Source of the DNA: Bacteroides sp.
Lineage (GTDB): Bacteria > Bacteroidota > Bacteroidia > Bacteroidales > Muribaculaceae
Reading direction: 5' to 3'
NCBI GenBank assembly: GCA_023663525.1
Contig: JAMPHF010000004.1
Span: 98,622 to 162,621, forward strand
Length of the DNA stretch: 64,000 bases
Part shown: piece after piece, positions 1-8,276 of the stretch
How the letters are laid out: each line of letters opens with the position of its first letter
How positions within the stretch are numbered: position 1 is the stretch's first letter
The notes under the pieces: generated by a model
What the model was told of the DNA's origin: nothing
The model's database searches: none
What the model saw: the letters and a program-made list of their open reading frames with translations, nothing else
Translations under genes and position numbers: made by a program

Positions 1-413
1 AAACCGAGGATTTCATTCAGACGGCCGACGTACACATCGGGGGCGGCGGTGGCGAGCATGACGCGCCAGCCGCTCTCCCTCATCCTCGTCAGTTCGGCAA
101 GCAGACCGCCGTTGAGCGACGGCAGGAGCGAGCTAACGAACTCGTCAATCTCTGCCTCGGTCAGCAATTCCGATGCAAGGCGATGGATGGGGAACTTCAT
201 GGCGACATGGCTGATCAGCCGGAGCCGCCGGAGGGCGAGGAGGCGGAATATTGAAGCGATGTGGCGGTAGTTGCCTCCGGCGTGCAACTTCCTGACGAGA
301 AAACGGATGAACATCCGCAGGGAATTTCCCCGCAGGAGTGTGCCGTCGAGGTCAACGACCGCGCAGAGCTGACCGCCGGGTGCCGGGGTGACTATTTCAT
401 GTCCATCGACCAT
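1..413 (-). CDS. HAD-superfamily hydrolase (N-terminal part)
   Basis: The first 137 codons are visible and the gene runs off the left edge. The N-terminal stretch AVVDLDGTLLRGNS is HAD motif I: the first Asp is the phosphoryl-accepting nucleophile and the second the general acid. A later VMLATAAPD segment fits HAD motif II, with a Thr after the hydrophobic strand. A helical cap-like region follows motif I, as in HAD-IB (phosphoserine phosphatase-like) members. I chose the ATG at 413. It overlaps the end of the phosphoribosyltransferase gene by 22 bp, which suggests coupled translation. The substrate cannot be told from this part. In this setting, next to a glycosyltransferase and a phosphoribosyltransferase, a sugar-phosphate or phospho-lipid substrate is possible but unproven. 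Confidence 0.8.
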   Translation of the reverse strand, partial: MVDGHEIVTPAPGGQLCAVVDLDGTLLRGNSLRMFIRFLVRKLHAGGNYRHIASIFRLLALRRLRLISHVAMKFPIHRLASELLTEAEIDEFVSSLLPSLNGGLLAELTRMRESGWRVMLATAAPDVYVGRLNEILG

Positions 414-946
414 GGGAATCGGATTAAGGTTCGGTTACGGTAGAGGGCGAAATCGGGCACGATGGCGGGACGGGGGGTGGTGACGGTCACGGCGGCGGTG
501 AGCACGGCGTCGCCCGCACCGCACTCACGGAGCGACCTGACGATTGCGAGCATGGTGACACCGCTATCGACCGCATCATCGACCACAAGCACGCGCATCG
601 GCAGCAATGACAGAATCTCCGGGGGGAGCAGCACGCGGGGTATCCTCCTCCGGGGCAGCAGCGAGAGCACACGCGACTCGACAATCCGCAGACGGTCAAG
701 CAGACCGAGCGGCAATGCGGCCATGAGTCTGCGCAACGCGCTCTTATGGGGCGTGGAGGGGCGGTGCAGCTCAACGAGTGCGAGCCGTGCGCCGGGGAAA
801 AGCGGCAGCATCTCTCGCGCGACATACTCCCCGCCGGTGCGGATCCCGACAATCAGTTGCGGTCTGAAGCCTGACATGGCGACCTCGCGGGCAAGCTCGC
901 GGCATGAAGCGGCAAAGGCCTTATCATCAAGCGTGATGACTTCCAT
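392..946 (-). CDS. phosphoribosyltransferase-domain protein
   Basis: This 184-residue protein carries the PRPP-binding signature of type I phosphoribosyltransferases: a hydrophobic strand followed by VVDDAVDSGV at residues 121-130. A GIRTGGEYVA segment at 34-43 fits the pyrophosphate loop. The fold and loop support PRPP-dependent chemistry or PRPP binding. The base or acceptor is not evident, and the Arg-rich hood region does not match the Hpt, Apt or Upp proteins I know. The gene overlaps its upstream glycosyltransferase by 20 bp and the downstream HAD gene by 22 bp, so the three are probably translated together. The pairing recalls phosphoribosyl-transfer followed by HAD dephosphorylation, but this is inference only. 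Confidence 0.75.
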   Translation of the reverse strand: MEVITLDDKAFAASCRELAREVAMSGFRPQLIVGIRTGGEYVAREMLPLFPGARLALVELHRPSTPHKSALRRLMAALPLGLLDRLRIVESRVLSLLPRRRIPRVLLPPEILSLLPMRVLVVDDAVDSGVTMLAIVRSLRECGAGDAVLTAAVTVTTPRPAIVPDFALYRNRTLIRFPWSMDMK

Positions 947-1913
947 TGCTCATTTTCCTCCCATAGACTAATGGCGACAGTAATCTGAGCATCCACCTGC
1001 CGCCATACGAGGCAAGGATACCCAACTTGTTTTTCATCCTCACGCGGGGATCAGCAAGACTCTCGCGGCGGTATGATTTGATGACACGCCAGCACTCGCG
1101 CGAAACGTCGTCGAAATCTCCGTGACGGTCATGGAGCGCGAGGAGACAGAACATGTTGAAATTGGCACTGAGCCTGCGGTCACGCGCGGCGCGCTGCAAC
1201 TGCGGGGTGGCGGCTGACATGGCTGCCTCGATGCGCCCGGTGACTTTCAGCACGTCGAGGCGCGAGGGGCTGAAAGTGTTGGTGATGCTTCCGGGGTTGT
1301 CGCGATAGAAGTAGACCGGGCAGCCGGTCACGGCAATCTTCCCGCCGCGAGGACGCAATTTGTAGAACATGTCGAGGTCCTCGTAGATACACCCGTGTTC
1401 AAAACTGATTCCGTCCAGACAACTGCGTTTGTAGAGCTTGCCCCAAGGCGCGGGGACGATGTCGGATGACTGATAGAGGACTTCCTCGATAACCGAGTAT
1501 TGGTCACGTATTTCCGTGGTGAAATCGCGATCGATGTCAACCGTCGGGATGTATCTTCCGCCCTTCCATCCACCGTAGACGAGGTCGCATCCGGTCTGCT
1601 CAGCCACCCGGAGCATGGTGGCGATGCTGTGGGAATAGAGGGCATCGTCGCTGTCGAGAAACGTTATCCACTCTCCACGGGCAATGCGCAGGGCAGCATT
1701 GCGAGCAGCCGAGACTCCGCTGTTTGGCTGAGTCAGGACTCGCATACGCGGATCGCGACGGCGATACTCGACAAGGATGGACGGAGTCAGGTCAGTCGAG
1801 CCGTCGTCAACGACGATGACCTCAACGTCGCGATGGCTCTGCGCAAGGGCACTGTCAAGACATTCCCGCAAATATCGCCCGGCATTGTAGGCCGGGATGA
1901 TGATTGACACCAT
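927..1913 (-). CDS. glycosyltransferase family 2 protein
   Basis: This is a 328-residue GT-A fold enzyme. The N-terminus has the family 2 opening SIIIPAYN, with DDGST at residues 36-40 (nucleotide binding), a GVSAARN motif near 66-72 and the metal-binding FLDSDD at 85-90. The C-terminal part is helical and has no obvious membrane segment. Family 2 enzymes transfer a sugar from a nucleotide-sugar to a glycan or lipid acceptor at the cytoplasmic face, usually in capsule, LPS or exopolysaccharide synthesis. The acceptor is unknown here. It is the first gene of an overlapping trio with the phosphoribosyltransferase and HAD genes. No other glycan genes are nearby, so it is not part of a visible capsule cluster. 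Confidence 0.88.
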   Translation of the reverse strand: MVSIIIPAYNAGRYLRECLDSALAQSHRDVEVIVVDDGSTDLTPSILVEYRRRDPRMRVLTQPNSGVSAARNAALRIARGEWITFLDSDDALYSHSIATMLRVAEQTGCDLVYGGWKGGRYIPTVDIDRDFTTEIRDQYSVIEEVLYQSSDIVPAPWGKLYKRSCLDGISFEHGCIYEDLDMFYKLRPRGGKIAVTGCPVYFYRDNPGSITNTFSPSRLDVLKVTGRIEAAMSAATPQLQRAARDRRLSANFNMFCLLALHDRHGDFDDVSRECWRVIKSYRRESLADPRVRMKNKLGILASYGGRWMLRLLSPLVYGRKMSNGSHHA

Positions 1914-1931
1914 GGGCTATCAGAGTGTGTC

Positions 1932-2495
1932 TCAGTTGGAGTGTGGATCAGATTTCTTCCGCTTGACCGTATGTTTGAGCTTCAGCACTGCGAGATTCAG
2001 CTCCAGTGCGGTCTCTGAGTCGGTCGCCGACAGCTCATCGTCAAGAAGGTCGGAAAGAAGCTCACCGCTCTGCTCCATGAGTGTCTTGCGTCGGCTCTCG
2101 TCGGGCTGGGCTGTCAGCGCCGACAGGTTGCGGGACAATTCCCGCATTTTTGCAAACGTCTCGACAATGCCGATTGTGGTCCGGGTTGCGACCGGGCTTT
2201 TGAGGATTGTCGCCAGCATGTACAATCCCTTTTCGGTAAACGCTTTGGGCATTACGCGGGACTTCGCTGAGAGATTTGCGGTCGAAAATTTCGACCGCAA
2301 ACCCTTTAAATCACTGCTGTCAAGCAATATAATGTAGCCGTCCGGGAATTTGTCAGGATTATTCCTGACAGCCTCATTGACACGTTTTGTCTCCAATCCA
2401 TACAACTGAGCGACATCCGAGTCAAGTATGACACGCTGTCCACGGACAGTGACTATCGCGCTCTCTATTTTCCCGTAAATTGATAAATTTTCCAT
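1932..2495 (-). CDS. ORF6N-domain protein
   Basis: This 187-residue protein has an N-terminal ORF6N domain (roughly 8-110): VRGQRVILDSDVAQLYG, then NEAVRNNPDKFP, then AFTEKGLYMLATILKS. ORF6N is a DNA-binding domain related to the KilA-N/Bro-N families of phages and large DNA viruses, and it is common on Bacteroidales chromosomes. The C-terminal 70 residues look helical and charged and are not recognised. Function is unknown; a regulatory role or anti-phage role is possible. A perfect 13-bp-arm palindrome (2275-2301) lies inside the coding sequence within the domain. The gene stands 18 bp upstream of the glycosyltransferase and may be co-transcribed with it, although the functions do not obviously connect. 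Confidence 0.85.
   Translation of the reverse strand: MENLSIYGKIESAIVTVRGQRVILDSDVAQLYGLETKRVNEAVRNNPDKFPDGYIILLDSSDLKGLRSKFSTANLSAKSRVMPKAFTEKGLYMLATILKSPVATRTTIGIVETFAKMRELSRNLSALTAQPDESRRKTLMEQSGELLSDLLDDELSATDSETALELNLAVLKLKHTVKRKKSDPHSN
2275..2301. repeat. perfect palindrome inside the ORF6N gene
   Basis: Two 13-bp arms (TTTGCGGTCGAAA and its complement) are separated by a single base. The palindrome is in frame and encodes the segment LRSKFSTAN, in a part of the ORF6N domain that in my recollection varies strongly between paralogues. Confidence 0.8.
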
Positions 2496-2515
2496 GGTTT
2501 AATCTTATTTATTAG

Positions 2516-3220
2516 TTACTTTTGTGTTTTCTGTTGCCGTTTCAGCTCAAAGCCGGCTGTCATGCCGTCATACTTGTTGAGAATCGCCGAGACAGCTTTC
2601 AGGCTTGTCTTACCCGTCAGTTTCCCGGCTTTATCGATGAGCGACATGAGACCGCTGACATCGAAAGTCAGTTCCATCGTTTCACCGTTCATCACTATGT
2701 ACGACTCCATCGACCCGACGTTGACTTTGCCGAGAGCCTTGAAATGGAAAGTGAAATTTTCCGCCGATTCCTCCTTGGTGATATTGCCGCTGAGATTGAT
2801 CAATCCGGCCTTGAAGGTGAACGTTGAATCCTGTTCGATTGTCAAGACGAGTGAAGTGAAACCGACGGTCTTATAGTAGGGTGCAAGTTTCGCCTCGACC
2901 TGCGTTGCCGCAGCGGCTCCACCGGCTTTCAGAAGGAGATTGTCGCTCTTGAACGACACTGCCGGACCGGAGTAATTCCATCTTCCGGCAATCTTCTCGA
3001 CTGTCAGCGAGGATGCGCCGATACCGAACTTATTAGCCACGCCCGAAAGCAAAGACCCGAGTCCGCCTCCGTTGCTCTGAGTTGTGGCAGCCGAGTCGGT
3101 GGAGGTCGCAGCAGTCTTGTTTACAGCCTTCAATATATCCTTGATGTCGCGCGATGCAGCCTCAGCCATGAGAGAGGACGCAGCGAAAGAGATAAGAACC
3201 AGAAAGATGATTTTTTTCAT
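2516..3220 (-). CDS. DUF4923 (lipocalin-like) secreted protein
   Basis: This 234-residue protein begins with a typical signal peptide (MKKIIFLVLISFAASSLMAEA). The body contains the DUF4923 pattern: a GRWNYSGPAVSFKSDNLL segment near 82-99, followed by a GGAAAATQVEAKLAPYY helix and a run of beta strands ending with FELKRQQ. DUF4923 is a Bacteroidetes family with a lipocalin-like beta-barrel and no established ligand or reaction. The protein is probably periplasmic or surface-attached after export. It is followed after 20 bp by the ORF6N gene and preceded after 24 bp by the PCMD-like lipoprotein gene, all on the same strand. Joint transcription is therefore likely. Confidence 0.82.
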   Translation of the reverse strand: MKKIIFLVLISFAASSLMAEAASRDIKDILKAVNKTAATSTDSAATTQSNGGGLGSLLSGVANKFGIGASSLTVEKIAGRWNYSGPAVSFKSDNLLLKAGGAAAATQVEAKLAPYYKTVGFTSLVLTIEQDSTFTFKAGLINLSGNITKEESAENFTFHFKALGKVNVGSMESYIVMNGETMELTFDVSGLMSLIDKAGKLTGKTSLKAVSAILNKYDGMTAGFELKRQQKTQK

Positions 3221-3244
3221 GTGAGCCTTATTTTTTGAATATAT

Positions 3245-5770
3245 TTAGTACGAGAGATTTATCCCGTCGAGCCACAGCGTGCTGCCGAGCGAGCAGCCGG
3301 TGACAGCATCAGGAGTGGTGACGACACCACGCGTCTCCTCCTCAATCGTGCCGATTGTGTTTGAGGATGCGAACATGACCTTTAGTCCAGTGGCCTTGAC
3401 ACCGAAATGCATGTAGGTGAGCGAAGCTTTGAATGCCGTGTAGCTGTTTGACACGGGCAGATGCGCCACAGCCGACCCTATCACCTGCCTCTTGCCGTCA
3501 ATATCACCATAGACCTCTATTATGGCAAGACCATAGTCCGAGGTATTGGACAGAGAGGGACTGTATTTGTAGTAACCGCTGAGCGACATGGGGCGCGAAC
3601 GCCAATCAACCACGTCGTCATAGGTCTCTGTGCATGTCGATGGGTCGAATGAATATGAGCCGAGGAATAATTTACCTGCCGCACGCGATGAGATTTCCGG
3701 GATGATGGGTGAATATTTCAGATATGGTGTCCCGGTCTGTGTATAATCCGGGATTATCTGTCCATCCAGGTCAAACGCCACGCTCCGAAGGCAGACGGCG
3801 TAACTGGCCTCCTCCGTGTCGCCCGGGACGCTGAACACGGACGGCTGCATGTACCATGTGTTGTGATTCGCGCTTTTCCGCGAGAATGTCTTTGCATTGG
3901 TGTTTGCCCATTCACGCGGCACCTGCTGGTCAATGGTCTGATGGTTCTGCCAGTTGAAAATTGCCACCGTCGTCTGTGAGTAGCGTCCGCCGCATGGAAG
4001 CGAGCTGTAATAGCAGCCCTCCTTGCGGTGCTCGAAGTCAGCATTGGGGAGACTAGGTGTGGATTCTGTCGTGAATTTGATTACGGAAGTGAAATCCTCC
4101 TTTGACGGATTGTCCATCATGGTCGAGGTGAGCGCGTAGTTCGTCGATGGCGTGAGACCGGTGATGACAATGATTGAGGTATCAGTGTAGCGGGCGAGCA
4201 CGGCTGCGCGCTGATTGTTGAGGTATATTTCGAGATTCTTGACAATTATCGGGAGCACTGACTCGTCGGCCGTCCGCACTCTCACGCAGCCGTAGGTAGC
4301 GAATGCATCGACATCGAGAGTGAATGAAGGCATATAGCGTCCGATGACCACATCCGCGCGCGCCTCCTGACAGTAGAGCAGGCGCGCATTAATCACGCCG
4401 CTCCCCTCCGGGATGGTGAAACGGATATTGTACAGCCCCTCGGTTGTCTCCGTCACAGACTGTATGTCGGTCACATTCCATTTGCCGTTATCATCAAGAA
4501 GCTCTATGGCGACATGGGGGGCAAAGTCATCGGCGATTGTGGATACATTTATCTCGGCTGTCGTGGTCCACACCATGACATCAGGCACGGAGACCACGCT
4601 GATATCCATCGGCGTTGTGCGGACAGTGAGAGTCAACGGTTCACCCACGCGCCCCTGTGCATCCTCAGCCATAAAACCTATTGCCGTCATGGACTGCGAT
4701 TCGTTGAGAAACACAAGGCTGCCGAGGAAATCCGCAAGTTCAACTTCTGCACCATTCTCCGTCACCGTCCATTTCAAGCCATATGCCTTGAGAGTCTCGC
4801 GCTGTCCGTCAGTCAGATTGAGGAGGTCGCATTGTCCGGGCACCCCCACAGAGTTGAGATAGGGTGAATTGACCGTCATGTTGAGGTGCTTGAGCGGTGA
4901 CGATGATCTTACAGTCACATTGACCGGTTCATCGGGCACTTCACCCTCAGGAAGCACAAAAACACGGTCCGGCATCCAGCCGCCGGGGCTAATCACAGGC
5001 GGGGCTGCCGAAAGAAATTCTGCAGTCAGCGCCTGTGACCACACCGATGAATCGACCGTGCAGCTCACCACCGGCGTGTCATTGTCAAAATCAAGCGAAA
5101 GGTCATACTGATAGAATGTGGCGGCACGCGCATCGGTCACCTCAGCCGCCGTGTAGCCCGCGACAGTACCGTCCGGCATAGTCAGGAGGAGATAGAGCGA
5201 TGTCTTTCCGGGAAGCAGATAGAGGATTTCATCCTCCCGTCCGGCACAGTCATGGTAGTCACCACCCTCGGAGTGAAGATAGGCATGGACAGAGGTGAAA
5301 TATGAAGCGAAAGCCTCTGACATGCGCACGACATTGGCAGTGGAGGCAGGACGGAGCGTGAGCTTCTCATCCACGGTCCTCGATGCGATTACATCGACAT
5401 TTGTCCCGACGGAATAAGCTGCCTTACCGAAGCCCTCCATGCCGTCACGATAGGAGGCATAGAGGTGATATGTGCCCTCAATGTAGAGGTCGCCCTGGGG
5501 AAACTCCGGGAAAGATGTCCAGACATGCGAAAAACCACCCACGAGCGAATGGATGGAGAGGCTGACCGAATCAATGGCGGGCGCAGAGAAATCCATCCCC
5601 GCGATGACCGTCCCATCCGGATAGACGAATGTCTTGTCAATATCAATATCGACATATAACTGCCCGGATAATGTCTTGACGTATGCGCTGTCCGTCGAGC
5701 AGCCGGACAGAAGATTCACAAGAGAGATTATGGTTACAATTACGAGATTTCGTCGGCAAGCGATAGACAT
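3245..5770 (-). CDS. PCMD-like surface lipoprotein with N-terminal DUF4493-like region
   Basis: This is a large (841-residue) lipoprotein. The signal peptide ends in a lipobox (NLLSGC), so it is predicted to be anchored in the outer membrane. An N-terminal beta-rich region starting at GQLYVDIDID resembles DUF4493. The middle has Ig/fibronectin-like strands (for example LTPSTNYAL). The C-terminal 270 residues (LPNADFEH to STLWLDGINLSY) match the PCMD carbohydrate-associated domain that ends many Bacteroidetes surface proteins. No enzymatic residues can be assigned; glycan binding or an adhesive role is inferred from the family. I chose the ATG at 5770; the codon six bases upstream is TTG. Domain boundaries are approximate. 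Confidence 0.75.
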   Translation of the reverse strand: MSIACRRNLVIVTIISLVNLLSGCSTDSAYVKTLSGQLYVDIDIDKTFVYPDGTVIAGMDFSAPAIDSVSLSIHSLVGGFSHVWTSFPEFPQGDLYIEGTYHLYASYRDGMEGFGKAAYSVGTNVDVIASRTVDEKLTLRPASTANVVRMSEAFASYFTSVHAYLHSEGGDYHDCAGREDEILYLLPGKTSLYLLLTMPDGTVAGYTAAEVTDARAATFYQYDLSLDFDNDTPVVSCTVDSSVWSQALTAEFLSAAPPVISPGGWMPDRVFVLPEGEVPDEPVNVTVRSSSPLKHLNMTVNSPYLNSVGVPGQCDLLNLTDGQRETLKAYGLKWTVTENGAEVELADFLGSLVFLNESQSMTAIGFMAEDAQGRVGEPLTLTVRTTPMDISVVSVPDVMVWTTTAEINVSTIADDFAPHVAIELLDDNGKWNVTDIQSVTETTEGLYNIRFTIPEGSGVINARLLYCQEARADVVIGRYMPSFTLDVDAFATYGCVRVRTADESVLPIIVKNLEIYLNNQRAAVLARYTDTSIIVITGLTPSTNYALTSTMMDNPSKEDFTSVIKFTTESTPSLPNADFEHRKEGCYYSSLPCGGRYSQTTVAIFNWQNHQTIDQQVPREWANTNAKTFSRKSANHNTWYMQPSVFSVPGDTEEASYAVCLRSVAFDLDGQIIPDYTQTGTPYLKYSPIIPEISSRAAGKLFLGSYSFDPSTCTETYDDVVDWRSRPMSLSGYYKYSPSLSNTSDYGLAIIEVYGDIDGKRQVIGSAVAHLPVSNSYTAFKASLTYMHFGVKATGLKVMFASSNTIGTIEEETRGVVTTPDAVTGCSLGSTLWLDGINLSY

Positions 5771-5829
5771 GGGCAAATTTCGGAGAATGACGGGATGATG
5801 TGTGATGAATGGATGTTGTATCCGTTACG

Positions 5830-6660
5830 TCAGAGCGTGACGTGCTGAGCCTTGACGGTAGTGCTGAGGAATGTGCCGGCCAGCGACATGAATTTGTCGG
5901 GATTCTCTGTTGTCAGATAGGTGCATGTCCCACCCCGGGTACATTTGGCATCCATCTCAGGGTGACGTTTGAGATAATCGACCAGACTTGCCGCCACGAG
6001 TTCACCTTGGGTCACTATCATGGCACGTCCCGCCACCTGTCTGCGGATTTTGTCGAGCAAGAGCGGATAGTGGGTACAGCCGAGGATAATGGTGTCGATG
6101 TCAGGCTCCTCGGCGAAAAGCTGCTCGACATATTTCTCGACAAAATAGTCGGCCCCGGGCGAGTCATACTCCCGGTTCTCGACAAGCGGTACCCACATGG
6201 GACACTCAACCGAGACGGTGCGGAACTGCGGGAAAAATTTAGCGATCTCTATGTCGTATGTCCCGGAACTTACCGTCCCCGGAGTGCCGAGGACACCGAT
6301 ATTTCCATTCTTGCTGATTGAGCCGAGCACCTCGACGGTCGGGATTATCACCCCGAGCACACGTCGCGAACTGTCCCAACCCGGCAGGTCTTTCTGCTGG
6401 ATGGAGCGGAGGGCTTTTGCCGAGGCCGTATTGCAGGCAAGGATGACGAGATGGCAACCACGGGCAAACAGAGCCTCAACCGCCTCACGCGTGAATTCAT
6501 AGACCACGTCAAATGAACGTGTGCCGTAAGGAGTGCGCGCATTGTCGCCGAGATAGATGTAGTCATATTCGGGGAGAGCCTCACGAATTTCTTTGAGGAT
6601 AGTCAGGCCACCGTAGCCTGAATCAAAAACGCCGATAGGGCCTGGTGATGATGGAAACAT
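5830..6660 (-). CDS. murI: glutamate racemase
   Basis: The enzyme converts L-glutamate to D-glutamate for peptidoglycan in the cytoplasm by a cofactor-free two-base mechanism. The 276-residue product shows GVFDSGYGGLT at 10-20 (catalytic Asp/Ser), LACNTAS around Cys76 and LGCTHYPLL around Cys195. These two cysteines are the racemase acid/base pair. I chose the ATG at 6660, which puts the conserved IGVFDSG motif nine residues from the start as in other MurI proteins. An upstream ATG at 6738 would add 26 residues without family support. It lies 157 bp downstream of nuoN on the same strand, behind a hairpin, so it may be transcribed separately from the energy operon. Confidence 0.95.
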   Translation of the reverse strand: MFPSSPGPIGVFDSGYGGLTILKEIREALPEYDYIYLGDNARTPYGTRSFDVVYEFTREAVEALFARGCHLVILACNTASAKALRSIQQKDLPGWDSSRRVLGVIIPTVEVLGSISKNGNIGVLGTPGTVSSGTYDIEIAKFFPQFRTVSVECPMWVPLVENREYDSPGADYFVEKYVEQLFAEEPDIDTIILGCTHYPLLLDKIRRQVAGRAMIVTQGELVAASLVDYLKRHPEMDAKCTRGGTCTYLTTENPDKFMSLAGTFLSTTVKAQHVTL

Positions 6661-6737
6661 GGTCGAGTCTGTTTTTTTGTATGTCCGTATAATCCCGGTA
6701 TAATCTTTTGCAAAAGTCAGATATGTCTTCATTAGCA

Positions 6738-6775
6738 ATCTCCGACTGCAAGCAAAACGCCGTGCAGCCGGAGAT
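6738..6775 (-). other. hairpin between nuoN and murI
   Basis: Two 13-bp arms (6738-6750 and 6763-6775) pair with one mismatch around a 12-base loop. This may mark the 3' end of the nuo-atp transcript or act as a processing site. No clear T-run follows in the direction of transcription, so calling it an intrinsic terminator would be weak. Confidence 0.45.
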
Positions 6776-6817
6776 AGTTTAAATATTTTTTAATAATATT
6801 TCAGATTCTGAGCCGGA

Positions 6818-8260
6818 TCAGCCAACCACCGTGAGGAGATAATCGTAGAAGTAGCTGACGATACCCAGACCGATGATTCCTGCAACACAAACCCACATGC
6901 CGGCGCGTTCGGAACAAGCCGAGCGGAATGTTGCAATCGGAGTCTCACTGTCGTTGATAAACATTGCCTTCACAACAAGCAGATAGTAGTAGAGGGAGAT
7001 GATGGTGTTGATGAGGGCGATGAGCACGAGGACATAGAGTGCGGCAGAATTGGTCGCGCTGAGTGTGGAGGTGAACACGAAGAACTTGCTGAAGAATCCG
7101 GCGAACGGCGGGATGCCTGCAAGCGAGAACATCGCGAGCATCATCGTGAACGACAGACGGGGGTTTGTCTTGTAGAGACCGTTGTAATCATCCATGTTGA
7201 GCTTGCCGGTGGCATTCTCGATAGCCCCGATCACACCGAAGGCGGCGAGGTTGGAGAAGATGTAGACAAGCGTGTAGAACATGAGGGCTGAGACACCCAT
7301 TGCATTGTCGCCGACAATTGCAAGCATGATGTAGCCGGCCTGCGAGATGGACGAGAACGCAAGGAAACGCTTCATGTTCTTCTGACGCATCGCAAAGAGG
7401 TTGCCGATTGTGATGGTGAGGATGATGAGACCATAGAGCATCCATTCCCATGCAGCCTCGTAGACCGAACCGAACACCTGGGTCAGAACGACGAGGAAAG
7501 CGAATGCAGCCGAACCCTTAGAGATGACCGAGAGATAGGAGGTCACCGAAGTGGGCGCACCTTGATAGACGTCGGCAGTCCAAAGATGGAAGGGGACAAG
7601 CGAAATCTTGAATCCGAAACCTGCCATCACAAACGCAAGAGCGACCGCGAGCATGACACCCATCTGACCGTTGATGGCCGAGGCGATGCCGCCGTAGTAG
7701 AGCGTGCCGGCAATGCCATAGACAAACGACAGACCCATCAGAAGGATTGCCGATGAGAATACGGCTGTCAGTACATATTTGATGGCTGCCTCGTGGCTCT
7801 CATAGCGATTCTTGTCGAAAGCGACAAGAGCGCAGAGCGGAAGCGACGCTGTCTCAAGACCGATGATGAACATGAGGAAATGACGGCTCGAAATCATCAG
7901 ATACATTCCGAAAAGCGTCAGCAGCGTCAGCTCATAGAATTCGCCGCGACGGATGGCGACAAACTCTGAGTTGGCCCACTTGAGCGACTGGATGAGGACA
8001 ATCAAGGTGCCGACATTGAGTATGTTCTTGATTGCAACGATGGTCGGAGTGGTGACATACATTCCTGCGAATGCCGATTCCGATACCCTGAGAGCCGGAC
8101 AGAATCCTGCTATGACCTGAAGGGCCATTAACACACATGCGATTCCGGGGACGGCGGCTGAGCCTTTCTTGTCGGAAAATGTGTCGTAGAGGAAGACTAA
8201 TAGGAATACGATTAACAATCCTATTTCCTGCTTGAGTGCTAAAAACTGTGAGTAATCCAT
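6818..8260 (-). CDS. nuoN: NADH-quinone oxidoreductase subunit N
   Basis: This is a 480-residue, very hydrophobic protein of the proton-pumping antiporter-like family (Mrp-type) of respiratory complex I. It has about 13-14 predicted membrane helices. The conserved core can be seen: the Glu-containing helix FIIGLETASLPLCALVAF, the YVLTAVFSSAILLMG helix with the loop GFKISLVPFHLWTADVYQGAP, and FSSISQAGYIMLAIVG. The Lys and Glu in these helices form the proton channel in the family. It is the last gene of the nuoI-N half of the locus and starts 16 bp downstream of nuoM. Confidence 0.96.
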   Translation of the reverse strand: MDYSQFLALKQEIGLLIVFLLVFLYDTFSDKKGSAAVPGIACVLMALQVIAGFCPALRVSESAFAGMYVTTPTIVAIKNILNVGTLIVLIQSLKWANSEFVAIRRGEFYELTLLTLFGMYLMISSRHFLMFIIGLETASLPLCALVAFDKNRYESHEAAIKYVLTAVFSSAILLMGLSFVYGIAGTLYYGGIASAINGQMGVMLAVALAFVMAGFGFKISLVPFHLWTADVYQGAPTSVTSYLSVISKGSAAFAFLVVLTQVFGSVYEAAWEWMLYGLIILTITIGNLFAMRQKNMKRFLAFSSISQAGYIMLAIVGDNAMGVSALMFYTLVYIFSNLAAFGVIGAIENATGKLNMDDYNGLYKTNPRLSFTMMLAMFSLAGIPPFAGFFSKFFVFTSTLSATNSAALYVLVLIALINTIISLYYYLLVVKAMFINDSETPIATFRSACSERAGMWVCVAGIIGLGIVSYFYDYLLTVVG

Positions 8261-8276
8261 TGCTATTAATCCATGA

